The notes under the pieces: generated by a model
Databases searched by the model: none
The model's input: only the letters and a program-made list of their open reading frames with translations
Told to the model about the DNA's origin: nothing
Program-made: the position numbers and the translations under genes
Origin: CAIKMD01 sp035552195
GTDB taxonomy: Bacteria > Pseudomonadota > Alphaproteobacteria > ATCC43930 > CGMCC-115725
Reading direction: 5' to 3'
Assembly (NCBI GenBank): GCA_035552195.1
Contig: DASZLU010000005.1
Coordinates: forward strand, 1-64,000
DNA: 64,000 nt
Shown: one piece after another, positions 44,274 to 51,978 of the stretch
Position numbering within the stretch: the first letter of the stretch is position 1
Layout of the letters: each line of letters opens with the position of its first letter

Positions 44274-45143
44274 ATGGATAGCATTGGGCGTCGAAAATTC
44301 CTCCAGGCGTTGAGTGCCGCGGCGGCGGGGCTCGCGCCTTTCCATAGCGCATGGGCGCTGGACGATTCGCTGCAGCGGGTTTTGAAGGAAAATCCGACGC
44401 TGATTCCGGCCACCGCGGTCAAGCCCGCGCCGCGCAGAACCGTGCCGAAACCCTACACCGTGGTCGTCGATGCCGGTCATGGCGGCGTCGATCCGGGCTG
44501 CATCGGTCGCACCGGCACTTATGAGAAGGATGTCGTGCTCGACACCGCGTTGCGCCTCGCGCGCGGGCTCGAGGCGACCAAGCGCTACAAAGTCTCGATG
44601 AGCCGTCACACCGACGACTTCGTCACGCTCGAGGATCGCGTCATCCGCGCGCGCAACCTCAACGCCGATCTTTTTATCTCCGTGCATGCCGACGCGCTGC
44701 CCGAGCGCAGCGAGCGCGGCGCCTCCGTCTTCACCCTGTCGGAGAAGGCCTCCGATAAAGAAGCGGCGATGGTCGCGGAGCGCGAGAACAAATCCGATCT
44801 CGTTGCCGGCGTGAAATACACTGCCGATCCGCAGGTCAACGAGATCCTCTTCGATCTCGCGCGGCGCCAGACCAACAATCTCTCGCTGCAACTCGCGCAG
44901 AAGCTGGTGAGCGAACTCGGTCATCGTGTGCGCCTGCTCAACCACACGCATCGTTCGGCAGCTTTTGTCGTGCTGAAGGCGCCGGACATTCCTTCGGCAC
45001 TGGTCGAGACCGGGTGTCTTTCGAATGCCGATGAAGAGCGCGATCTGCGCAATGCCAATTACCGCCAGATGGTATCGGGCGCGCTGCTCAATTCGGTGAA
45101 TGCCTATTTCGACGTCATGACCAAGCAAATGGCCGACGGTTAG
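44274..45143 (+). CDS. Tat-exported N-acetylmuramoyl-L-alanine amidase
   Basis: A 289-aa zinc amidase of the AmiA/AmiC catalytic type (Amidase_3), which cleaves septal peptidoglycan for cell separation. The N-terminus has a twin-arginine signal, GRRKFLQALSAAAAGLAPF (residues 5-23). Zinc ligands H69 and E84 in VVVDAGHGGVDPG and TYEKDVVLD, a third His in FISVHADALP, and catalytic Glu in SALVETGCLSN. The AMIN targeting domain is absent: only ~30 residues separate the signal from the catalytic domain. The 126-bp upstream gap contains a small hairpin (CCGCAT...ATGCGG, 44235-44253) of unknown role. Confidence 0.9.
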   Translation: MDSIGRRKFLQALSAAAAGLAPFHSAWALDDSLQRVLKENPTLIPATAVKPAPRRTVPKPYTVVVDAGHGGVDPGCIGRTGTYEKDVVLDTALRLARGLEATKRYKVSMSRHTDDFVTLEDRVIRARNLNADLFISVHADALPERSERGASVFTLSEKASDKEAAMVAERENKSDLVAGVKYTADPQVNEILFDLARRQTNNLSLQLAQKLVSELGHRVRLLNHTHRSAAFVVLKAPDIPSALVETGCLSNADEERDLRNANYRQMVSGALLNSVNAYFDVMTKQMADG

Positions 45144-45227
45144 TTAAGATTTGAGCGCGGCCGCTTAACCATTCGCGCGCCCTTACCGTCCACGCTTAAC
45201 GAATTCTTCACGCCGTCAAATCTAGAG

Positions 45228-45318
45228 TGACCGTGCAGCGCATCGGCTCACGCCGCCGCTGTAAGTCCTTCGGGCTTTTCCTCCCTGAACTTGGGCCGCG
45301 CTTCGGTGCGGCCCCTTT
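45228..45318 (+). ncRNA. Structured small RNA candidate with anti-Shine-Dalgarno loop and terminator (mmgR/suhB-like)
   Basis: The sequence folds into a 5' hairpin (45236-45261: CAGCG, inner CGGC-TCAC-GCCG, closing CGCTG), then an exposed CTTTTCCTCCCT (45275-45286), complementary to ribosome-binding sites, and a terminator GGGCCGC-(GCTTCGGT)-GCGGCCC followed by CTTTT (45293-45319). The layout of a single-stranded TTTCCTCCC motif just before a terminator resembles alphaproteobacterial trans-acting sRNAs of the mmgR/suhB group. No open frame accounts for it. The 5' end is a guess from a TCTAGA -10-like hexamer at 45221. The terminator would also serve the amidase gene. Confidence 0.5.
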
Positions 45319-45978
45319 TCATTTGAGGGCCTGCCGTTTCGCGCCCGGTTTGTCGGGTGTGTCCTCGGGCCGGACGTCCTGCGAATCCCAGCCGAAAAGC
45401 AGCAGCACCGTCCAGTGCGTATCATGCGAATCGCCGTAGATCGGTCCCGTTGAATCCGCAAGCGCGCCGCTGTTCTGGCTATAGACCGTTAGTGCGATCT
45501 TCGAAATACCGCGCTGATTATCGCGCTTGAAGAGATCGATTTCGGGCGTCTGGATGGTGCCGGCCAAGGGGATCGGCACCGGGATCGTCGGCACGCCGAC
45601 CATCAATGTCTTGTGATCAATTGCTTGGCCGCCGTTGCGTAGTTCGACGATCTCGTCGGCGGCTTTACGATCGTCGACAAGATCGCCGCCGGCGCGCAGG
45701 ACGAGATCGCGCACCGCGCTGATGGTGTAGCGCGGCAGCACGACATCGTTGGTGCCGGGCGTGCCGTCGAAGAATTGCGCATCGACATAGACTTTGCTGC
45801 CGCGCGCGATCGGCGGGTTCACGTTATCGATCGCGTGATCGACAGCGGTCGAGACGAGAAGCTGCTCCGTCGCCGTTTGATAAGGCTCGGTGACGCGATC
45901 GGTGGTGCAGGCCGCCAATAGCAAAGTCGCGGCTAAGCACGGCGGCGTGCCCGATATAAGCCTGTGTGATTTCCCCAC
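45319..45978 (-). CDS. Conserved hypothetical lipoprotein
   Basis: A 219-aa predicted lipoprotein with lipobox LAAC near residue 24 (LLLAACTTDRVTEPY). The mature part includes STAVDHAIDNVNPPIARGSK and YVDAQFFDGTPGTNDVVLPR, and near the C-terminus DTHWTVLLLFGWDSQD. This matches a family of small envelope proteins of unknown function. The C-terminus (EDTPDKPGAKRQALK) is polar. It faces the small RNA candidate and amidase on the other strand. Start at 45978 chosen because it gives a full signal sequence. Confidence 0.7.
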   Translation of the reverse strand: MGKSHRLISGTPPCLAATLLLAACTTDRVTEPYQTATEQLLVSTAVDHAIDNVNPPIARGSKVYVDAQFFDGTPGTNDVVLPRYTISAVRDLVLRAGGDLVDDRKAADEIVELRNGGQAIDHKTLMVGVPTIPVPIPLAGTIQTPEIDLFKRDNQRGISKIALTVYSQNSGALADSTGPIYGDSHDTHWTVLLLFGWDSQDVRPEDTPDKPGAKRQALK

Positions 45979-46028
45979 GTCGCCCGTAACGGGCTACGCG
46001 GGGAAGGGTTGCGCGAACTTCCGACGCG

Positions 46029-46790
46029 CTAGCTTTTTTTGCCGCGCGCGGCTTCCGGTGGATCGCCGAGCAATTCGGCAACGCCGGCACGCCGCGCCCA
46101 ATACTCCCATGCGCGCCACATCTCGGCCGTGTCGGGATTGAAGAGATCGGTGCGTGCGGCGATTTCGCCCGGATACATCGGCTTCGGATTGCCGACGCGC
46201 AACGCCGCCATCTGCACGCGCGCATTCTTGGGCGCATAGACGCCGATGCGCGTCACATCCATCAGCGAGCGGCCGGCGGCGGCGAAGCCGTGGCCGCGCA
46301 TCAGCACGACGCGGCCTTTGTCCAGCGTCTTCGCGAGGTCGCGGCCCTGCTCCATGTTGACCACGAGGAGATTGGTTTCGGTGCCGAAACGGTCCGAGAT
46401 GTCCCAGGTGCGGACATCGTTGCCGATGACGCTGCCTGAATGAATGACGGGCTTGAGCTTCGCCTCCGTCAGGCCGAAGGGCAGCATGTCTTCGGCATGG
46501 CTGTGGATGACGGCCATGACCTCGGGCCGCGCCTCATAGATAGCGCCATGGATGAAGCGCTCGAGATAGGGCGGGCGGCCGTCGCCACCGACCACTTTGC
46601 CGTCGAGCGTGAACTCGAAAATGTCTTCGGGGCCAACGAGCTCGGGGCTGCGCGAGCGCGACAGCAGATAACGATTCGGGTCTTTCGGATGGCGCATGCT
46701 GACATGGCCATAGGCGTCGACGACATCCTCGCGCGCGAGAATGCGGTTGGCGATGACGAGGTCGTGCCTCGCCCGATCCATCTCATCCAT
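46029..46790 (-). CDS. Class II aldolase/adducin-family protein
   Basis: A 253-aa protein of the fuculose-aldolase/ribulose-epimerase fold. DVVDAYGHVSMRHPKDPNRY is the typical start, VIHSHAEDMLPFG carries two metal His, and RVVLMRGHGFAAAG the third. These enzymes act as aldolases, epimerases or decarboxylases on small hydroxy acids, often in aromatic or sugar catabolism. It lies 36 bp downstream of the DUF3500 gene on the same strand. The ATG at 46790 follows GGAGGCCACC. Confidence 0.88.
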   Translation of the reverse strand: MDEMDRARHDLVIANRILAREDVVDAYGHVSMRHPKDPNRYLLSRSRSPELVGPEDIFEFTLDGKVVGGDGRPPYLERFIHGAIYEARPEVMAVIHSHAEDMLPFGLTEAKLKPVIHSGSVIGNDVRTWDISDRFGTETNLLVVNMEQGRDLAKTLDKGRVVLMRGHGFAAAGRSLMDVTRIGVYAPKNARVQMAALRVGNPKPMYPGEIAARTDLFNPDTAEMWRAWEYWARRAGVAELLGDPPEAARGKKS

Positions 46791-46802
46791 GGTGGCCTCC
46801 TA

Positions 46803-46835
46803 TCTGAAACTTAGATTTTCTGAAACTTAGATTTT
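46803..46835. repeat. Two tandem copies of a 16-bp unit across a stop codon
   Basis: TCTGAAACTTAGATTT occurs at 46803-46818 and again directly at 46819-46834. The second copy contains the stop codon of the DUF3500 gene (46827-46829). It is AT-rich compared with its surroundings and looks like a recent slippage duplication. Confidence 0.85.
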
Positions 46836-48026
46836 GCCACGGCGGTGCGGCGAGCGCGGATCTGCGTGATCGAACTGCAGGTAATGCTGCCGCAGCAGGT
46901 CCTTGCCGTAATCGTTGCCGTTCGGTGTCCGCACCAGCGTGTGGATGTGGTTGCGGGTGGGATCGTCGTTGTCGTAGGCGATGCCGATCTGGTGGTCGAA
47001 CTCGATCAGGATCACCGGGTTGAAGATGCGGTAGTAGAAAGGATCGAGATCGTTCACCTCGCCGATCCACGCGAAGCGCGTCTTGTCGAGATGCTGCTTC
47101 ACCTCGTCGAAGCGGACATCCGCATGGCCCGGCCGGATGCGGTTGGTGTAGACGGCGACGAGCTGCAACAGCTTCTCGCGCTGCTCGGGCGTCATGTCGT
47201 TGTAGTGCAGCCCCTGATCGGGGATCACCGTGTTGTCGTTGAAGGCGGTGCCGAAGACATCGAACGGGAGTTTCTTGCCGATCGTCGCCTGGGCTTGCTG
47301 ATCGGCAGTGAAGCCGCTCATCAGCGCGTAGCCATCCGCCTCTTCCTTCGCGAAGACGCGCACGCCCTTGTACTTGCCGAATTTCGCTTCGACCGGCTCG
47401 GAGCCCATGAAGTTCGGCGTCAGCACGATCTGATCGCCCATCACGAAGCAATTGATGATCAGGTGGTGGCCGTCGATCTGCCAGCCCCAGGGCTCGGTCG
47501 TCGACGGCGTGCCCATGATGCTCATCCAATAGAACCATTCGCCATATTCGCCGGGGCGGTTGGTCACTTCGCAGATATGCTCGTTGAGCCTCATCACGTC
47601 GCGCGCGACCTCGAAGCCCGCGGCGCTCATGCTGGCGCGCAGGAGGCCAAGCGTCGCGTCGCGTTGCATTTCGCTCATCTCGTTCATGAGCAGGCCGTGG
47701 CGGATCATGAAGACGTGCATGTTGTGCCAGGCCTGCCACGGGCCGGTATCGAGATCGAAGCTGGCGGTGCTGCGTTGCTCGGGGGTCAGTGTCTTGAGGA
47801 AGAGTTGCGCCGCCTCGACGACCGGCTGGAGCGAGATGCCGGTTTTCTTGATCGGGAAGAGACCCTGGATCGGCTCGCCGTTGGTGGTGATGCCGGTCAT
47901 CGGCTTGGCCATCTCGGCCTTGCCGCGATCGAGCATTTTTTGCAGGATTTCGGGCAAGGGGAAGGGTTTGAGCGCATTGCCGCCCCGTCGCTCGCGTGGG
48001 CGAAATTCCCGAATCGTCTCAGCCAT
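46827..48026 (-). CDS. DUF3500-family protein
   Basis: A 399-aa protein of the DUF3500 family. GPWGWQIDGHHLIINC-like and PNFMGSEPVEAKFGKYKGVR blocks, WQAWHNMHVFM earlier, and ILIEFDHQIGIAYDNDDPTR near the end are characteristic. Several His residues in the central blocks suggest a metal site, but no reaction is established. No signal peptide with the ATG at 48026, which follows GGGGGAGGACGC. It shares an operon with the class II aldolase, which suggests a small-molecule catabolic step. Confidence 0.85.
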   Translation of the reverse strand: MAETIREFRPRERRGGNALKPFPLPEILQKMLDRGKAEMAKPMTGITTNGEPIQGLFPIKKTGISLQPVVEAAQLFLKTLTPEQRSTASFDLDTGPWQAWHNMHVFMIRHGLLMNEMSEMQRDATLGLLRASMSAAGFEVARDVMRLNEHICEVTNRPGEYGEWFYWMSIMGTPSTTEPWGWQIDGHHLIINCFVMGDQIVLTPNFMGSEPVEAKFGKYKGVRVFAKEEADGYALMSGFTADQQAQATIGKKLPFDVFGTAFNDNTVIPDQGLHYNDMTPEQREKLLQLVAVYTNRIRPGHADVRFDEVKQHLDKTRFAWIGEVNDLDPFYYRIFNPVILIEFDHQIGIAYDNDDPTRNHIHTLVRTPNGNDYGKDLLRQHYLQFDHADPRSPHRRGKI

Positions 48027-48222
48027 GTTGCGTCCTCCCCCAAATCTTACCGCGGATTCTAGCATGTCGAGGCGGGACGGGAAGCGACCGGCCCGACCGC
48101 GGGGGGCTGGGCCGGGGGGAATCAGCCCAAAACGAAACCGGCGCGGCCCCCTCTCTTAATTCAGAGAGTCGGGCGACGCCGATTGAAGAGATCGAACTCG
48201 ATTCGCTTAATCGCCGGCGTCT

Positions 48223-48468
48223 TTAATCACATACAGGCGACGGACCTGCGCTCACGGCGTTCGGCGAGGTCAGACCGCCAGCCGCCGCGCCCGCGGCGCC
48301 GCCTGCAACCGCGCCCATCGCCGGGTTGCCGCCGATCGCGCCCAGCGCCGCGCCGCCGGCCGCACCCAAAGCGCCGCCCGTCACCGCACGACAGCCAGGG
48401 CTTTCGCCGCAACCCGCCAGCGCCAACGAACCAACAACCAAGACCGTGCCAACCCAAAATCCGCGCAT
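48223..48468 (-). CDS. Small glycine-zipper lipoprotein
   Basis: An 81-aa predicted lipoprotein. Lipobox LAGC (residues ~17-20, SLALAGCGESPG), then a run of small residues GGALGAAGGAALGAIGG... AVAGGAAGAAAGG that forms a glycine-zipper membrane motif as in SlyB/Rcp-type proteins. The ATG at 48468 is preferred over the one 12 bp upstream because GGAG lies five bases before it. Likely anchored in the outer membrane; function unknown. The 196-bp gap between it and the DUF3500 gene shows no gene or clear signal. Confidence 0.7.
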   Translation of the reverse strand: MRGFWVGTVLVVGSLALAGCGESPGCRAVTGGALGAAGGAALGAIGGNPAMGAVAGGAAGAAAGGLTSPNAVSAGPSPVCD

Positions 48469-48593
48469 AAGCAACTCCATGCAACTTTATGACGGGGACC
48501 TGGGTAGGCAACGTGGCGGTGGGAAAGTTGGTTCCGGTCTAAGCTCCTCTAGCCGCTGCGGAACTGCCCAAAACCGGGATAATTGTAATTAAA

Positions 48594-48611
48594 ATGACAT
48601 AAATCTGAAAA
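48594..48611 (+). promoter_or_regulatory. Pho-box-like site upstream of pstS
   Basis: ATGACATAAATCTGAAAA matches the two-half-site Pho box (CTGTCATAAATCTGTCAC-like) at about 14 of 18 positions, with the 4-bp AT spacer preserved. It lies 84 bp before the pstS start in an AT-rich promoter region (48580-48615). PhoB control under phosphate limitation is inferred. Confidence 0.6.
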
Positions 48612-48694
48612 CAAAGTGGCATGAGACCGGCATACGGTGCACCTGCAACCCATGCACCACGCATGGGAAAGGGATTCACGAGAGGGCTTTCCTT

Positions 48695-49750
48695 ATGAAG
48701 AAATCGATGTTGATGAGCGCGGTGGCGCTGGCGGCGATGGTTATCGCCGGCGCGGCGTCCGCGAAGGATTTGAGCGGCGCAGGAAGCACTGCGATTTATC
48801 CGGTGCTGGCGAAATGGGCCGATACGTATCATTCGGCAACGGGCATCGCTGTGAACTACCAGTCGATCGGTTCCGGCGGTGGCATCCAACAAATTAACGC
48901 CAAGACCGTTGATTTTGGTGCGAGCGACAAGCCGCTGTCGCATGGCGACCTCACCAAGAACCACGAAGTGCAATTTCCGGCCGTCATCATCGCAATCGTG
49001 CCGGTGGTGAACGTGCCCGGCATCAAAGCGGGCGATTTGGTGCTCGACGGCAAGACGCTCGCCGATATGTATCTCGGCAAGATCGCGTATTGGGACGATC
49101 CGGCGATCAAGAAGCTCAATCCCAATTTGAAGCTGCCGCATCTCGACGTCTCGACCGTCCACCGCTCGGACGGCTCGGGCACGACCTTCAACTGGACCGA
49201 TTATCTCAGCAAGGTCAGCCCGGAATGGAAGGAGAAAGTCGGCTCCGATACGGCAGTCGAATGGCCGAGCGGCGTTGGCGGCAAGGGCAATGCCGGCGTT
49301 GCCGGGATGGCGCAGCAGATCAACGGCTCCATCGGCTACGTCGAATACGCGTATGCCAAAGAAAACAAGATGATCTACACGAAGATGGTCAATACGGCGG
49401 GCAAGACGCTCGATCCGACGATGGAGGCATTCGAGGCCGGTGGCGGGAACGCTAAATTCAGCCCAGATAACGACTTCTACACGGTCCCGACGGACGCGCC
49501 CGGCGAGAAGAGTTGGCCGATCACCGCAGTGACCTGGGTCATCATGCGCACGGACTACCCGGGCGATCAGAACGAGGGTGTGCTGAAATTCTTCGACTGG
49601 AGCTTGAAGCAAGATCAAGCTCACCAGCTCGCCACCTCGCTCGATTACGTGCCGCTGCCGTCAAATGTCGTCAGCATGATCGAGGGGAGCTGGACGCAAT
49701 GGTTCAAAGGCTCGGACGGCAAGCCGATTTGGACTGCCTCAGCCCACTAA
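48695..49750 (+). CDS. pstS: Phosphate ABC transporter substrate-binding protein
   Basis: A 351-aa periplasmic phosphate-binding protein. Signal peptide residues 1-23 (MLMSAVALAAMVIAGAASAK). Phosphate-contact blocks: DLSGAGSTAIYPVLAKWADT, SIGSGGGIQQI, VDFGASDKPL and VHRSDGSGTTFNWTDYL, all typical of PstS. The ATG at 48695 is preceded by a GAGAGGG stretch. There is no pstCAB after it: a strong terminator follows. This is a detached pstS, common for genes encoding a highly expressed receptor. Confidence 0.95.
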   Translation: MKKSMLMSAVALAAMVIAGAASAKDLSGAGSTAIYPVLAKWADTYHSATGIAVNYQSIGSGGGIQQINAKTVDFGASDKPLSHGDLTKNHEVQFPAVIIAIVPVVNVPGIKAGDLVLDGKTLADMYLGKIAYWDDPAIKKLNPNLKLPHLDVSTVHRSDGSGTTFNWTDYLSKVSPEWKEKVGSDTAVEWPSGVGGKGNAGVAGMAQQINGSIGYVEYAYAKENKMIYTKMVNTAGKTLDPTMEAFEAGGGNAKFSPDNDFYTVPTDAPGEKSWPITAVTWVIMRTDYPGDQNEGVLKFFDWSLKQDQAHQLATSLDYVPLPSNVVSMIEGSWTQWFKGSDGKPIWTASAH

Positions 49751-49789
49751 CTCGCCCCTCACGATCAATCTGAGTTGGCGTTTTTGAGA

Positions 49790-49820
49790 GGGGCCGGGTC
49801 GAAAGACCCGGCCCCTTCTT
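49790..49820 (+). terminator. Rho-independent terminator of pstS
   Basis: GGGGCCGGGTC (49790-49800), loop GAAA, GACCCGGCCCC (49805-49815), then TTCTT. An 11-bp perfect GC-rich stem with tetraloop and U-rich tail, 39 bp after the pstS stop. Confidence 0.9.
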
Positions 49821-49834
49821 CGTTCTAACGCGAA

Positions 49835-49860
49835 AGGGCCAGATCGCGCGATCCGGCCCT
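49835..49860. other. Second hairpin behind the pstS terminator
   Basis: AGGGCC-A-GATCGCGCGATC-C-GGCCCT folds into an almost perfect stem; there is no T-run on the plus strand. It may be an extra transcription barrier or the terminator region of the minus-strand small gene at 49888-50097. Confidence 0.5.
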
Positions 49861-49887
49861 CGGTCGTATCGGCTGCTTGGCTGGAGC

Positions 49888-50097
49888 TTAGCCGTTACCG
49901 CCGTCGCCGCCGAGCATCAGGGCGGCAAGGCCGACGAGGGCCACGCTCAGCGGGCCACCGATCGAAGCTTGGGTGAGGTCGTGGGTATAGGGCAGGAAGC
50001 GCAACAGCCCAGGCACGACGCGCAGGAGCGAGCCGATGGCGATCATGACGCCGGTGAAACCGGCGCCGTGGCCCAGCAAAGTGACCAATCTGTGCAT
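49888..50097 (-). CDS. Possible small membrane protein
   Basis: A 69-aa open frame rich in hydrophobic residues: HRLVTLLGHGAGFTGVMIAI and GGPLSVALVGLAALMLGG could be two membrane helices. A longer version starting at 50178 is also open. The ribosome site is weak and no homologue is recognised, so this is tentative. Support is the hydrophobicity pattern and the hairpin just downstream of its stop. Confidence 0.35.
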   Translation of the reverse strand: MHRLVTLLGHGAGFTGVMIAIGSLLRVVPGLLRFLPYTHDLTQASIGGPLSVALVGLAALMLGGDGGNG

Positions 50098-50173
50098 GAA
50101 ACCATAGTCGCCGAAAGCTGCCCCTGAATCAACGCCGAGAATCAGCGCCGGCGCGATGCACGGTGCTTCGGAC

Positions 50174-50203
50174 GCCATGGCCGTCTATGCCATGGCCGTC
50201 TAT
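50174..50203. repeat. Tandem 15-bp duplication with embedded -10-like hexamer
   Basis: GCCATGGCCGTCTAT is repeated directly (50174-50188 and 50189-50203). The second copy ends in TATAAT (50201-50206), a perfect -10 hexamer that may belong to the small gene at 50265. No convincing -35 is present. Confidence 0.65.
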
Positions 50204-50264
50204 AATGGCGGAGACGTTCTTCGCAGCTCGGATTTTCTTCGCGGTTCAGGACAAAGGAGCCGGA

Positions 50265-50567
50265 ATGATGAAAACGATCGCGCAATCCACGCTTGCCGTT
50301 CTCCTGCTGCTCTCCGCAGCGCCTCTGGCGCGGGCGGACGAGGGCAGCGTGCCGCCCCCGGCCGCAGCATCGAGCGATCCGGGCGATCAATTTAAGTCCG
50401 CGGGTCAGCATATCGGCACGGCCGCGAAGCAGATTGGCGAGGGCGTCAAGGAAGGCGCGGAGCGCACCTGGGAGGCCGTTAAGGCAGGGGCGAATGCCGC
50501 CGGCGAGAAATTCAACAGCGGTGGCGGGTCGGCACGCAGCGATTCCGGCAAGGACTCGCCCCAATAA
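50265..50567 (+). CDS. Small exported Ala/Gly-rich protein
   Basis: A 100-aa protein with a clear signal peptide (STLAVLLLLSAAPLARADE, cleavage near residue 25). The mature part carries helical repeats with small residues, HIGTAAKQIGEGVKEGAERT and WEAVKAGANAAGEKF, resembling LEA-like or stress-type amphipathic helices, and a Ser/Gly tail. The ATG at 50265 follows AAAGGAGCCGG. It may be under the TATAAT at 50201. Periplasmic; function unknown. Confidence 0.7.
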   Translation: MMKTIAQSTLAVLLLLSAAPLARADEGSVPPPAAASSDPGDQFKSAGQHIGTAAKQIGEGVKEGAERTWEAVKAGANAAGEKFNSGGGSARSDSGKDSPQ

Positions 50568-50685
50568 GTGGGATCGTCGTCTCCTCGACGGCGATGCATG
50601 CCACCGTCGTGACGATCTGCTAGGATCGCGGCTCGGCGAAAACGCAAACAACGCCGGATCGTGAAGCGGACGCGGGGCTGGGGCG

Positions 50686-51978
50686 ATGGCGGCGATGGAA
50701 AGCAGGTGCGAGGTTGTCGTTGTCGGCGGCGGGCCTGCCGGCTCGACGATGGCCGCGCTGCTTGCCGAACGCGGCCGCGATGTCGTCCTTATTGAGAAAG
50801 AGCATCATCCGCGCTTCCACATCGGCGAATCGCTGCTGCCGCTGAATCTGATGCTGTTCGAAAAGCTTGGCCTGCGCGAGCGGGTCGAAGCCATCGGGAT
50901 GGTGAAATACGGCGCCGAGTTCATCTCGCCCTATCACAACCGCTCGATCACCTTCGATTTCTCGCGCGCGATCGACAAGCGCTATCCCTTTGCCTATCAG
51001 GTGCGGCGCTCGGACCTAGACAAGATTCTCTTCGATCATGCGCGTGACAAAGGCGCCAAGACGATCGAAGGTTGCCGCATCGAAACAGTGGATTTCTCGG
51101 CAAAAGAGAATGTGGTCGTGCGCGGCCGCGACGAGGACGGCGGCGAGCGCATCTGGTGCGCGCGCTACGTCGTCGATGCGTCGGGGCGCGATACCTTGCT
51201 GGCGAATGCCTTCGGGCTGAAGCAGCGCAATCGCCGCCACAACAGCGCGGCGATGTTCGGGCATTTCGGGAATGCGCGCCGGCTGCCGGGCAAGGCCGAA
51301 GGCAATATCTCGATCTTCTGGTTCGACAGGGGCTGGTTCTGGTTCATCCCGCTGCTCGATGGCTCGACCAGCGTCGGCGCCGTCTGCCAGCCGGCCTATT
51401 TCAAATCGCGCAAGACCGATCTCAATGCCTTCTTCATGGAAACGATCGCCATGTGTCCGGCGATCGCAGATCGGCTCAGCGAAGCGAGTCTGACCGCGCC
51501 GGTGACGGGGACGGGGAACTATGCCTATCGCGCCGACCGCACCAGCGGCGATCGCTATCTTCTTCTCGGCGATGCTTTCACCTTCGTCGATCCGATCTTC
51601 TCGGCCGGCGTCTATTTCGCGATGAACAGCGCGTTTTCCGCGGTGGATGCGGTCGAGGCCTGTCTCGACCGGCCGCGCGCCGCCAAGCGTGCGTTGCGGC
51701 GCTTCGATACGTTGACGAAGCGCGGCGTCGATTCATTCTCGTGGTACATCTATCGCGCGACGCGGCCGGCGCTGCGCAACATGGTCATGTCGCCGCGGAA
51801 CATACTCGGGATCGAATCCGCTCTCTTGTCGCTGCTGGCCGGCGACGTGTTCCGCCGTTCCTCGGTGCGGACGCGTCTTCTCGTGTTCAAAGCAATCTAC
51901 TACATCTCGAGCGCGCTGACGCCTCGGCGCACCTTCGAGGCCTGGCGGCGGCAATGGCAGAATCTTCAAGTCGAATAG
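50686..51978 (+). CDS. Flavin-dependent halogenase-like oxidoreductase (aryl polyene cluster)
   Basis: A 430-aa FAD enzyme of the tryptophan-halogenase superfamily. FAD motif GGGPAGS (14-20), HIGESLLPLNL after it, Lys74 in the GMVKYGAEF block and WFWFIP at 217-222, which fits the halogenase motif WxWxIP. LLLGDAFTFVDPIFSAGVYF binds the flavin pyrophosphate. Homologues occur in aryl-polyene, flexirubin and xanthomonadin pigment clusters, where some members halogenate and others act as oxidases on the aromatic head. It is the first of three overlapping plus-strand genes (acyltransferase, GT2) convergent with the polyketide genes. Halogenation itself is not proven. Confidence 0.82.
   Translation: MAAMESRCEVVVVGGGPAGSTMAALLAERGRDVVLIEKEHHPRFHIGESLLPLNLMLFEKLGLRERVEAIGMVKYGAEFISPYHNRSITFDFSRAIDKRYPFAYQVRRSDLDKILFDHARDKGAKTIEGCRIETVDFSAKENVVVRGRDEDGGERIWCARYVVDASGRDTLLANAFGLKQRNRRHNSAAMFGHFGNARRLPGKAEGNISIFWFDRGWFWFIPLLDGSTSVGAVCQPAYFKSRKTDLNAFFMETIAMCPAIADRLSEASLTAPVTGTGNYAYRADRTSGDRYLLLGDAFTFVDPIFSAGVYFAMNSAFSAVDAVEACLDRPRAAKRALRRFDTLTKRGVDSFSWYIYRATRPALRNMVMSPRNILGIESALLSLLAGDVFRRSSVRTRLLVFKAIYYISSALTPRRTFEAWRRQWQNLQVE

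Noticed and set aside
46803..46835. Start of a CRISPR or VNTR array
   Set aside because: Only two directly adjacent copies, no spacers, no cas genes in the window.
48695..49750. Part of a pstSCAB operon
   Set aside because: A strong terminator follows pstS and the next 900 bp contain no permease or ATPase.
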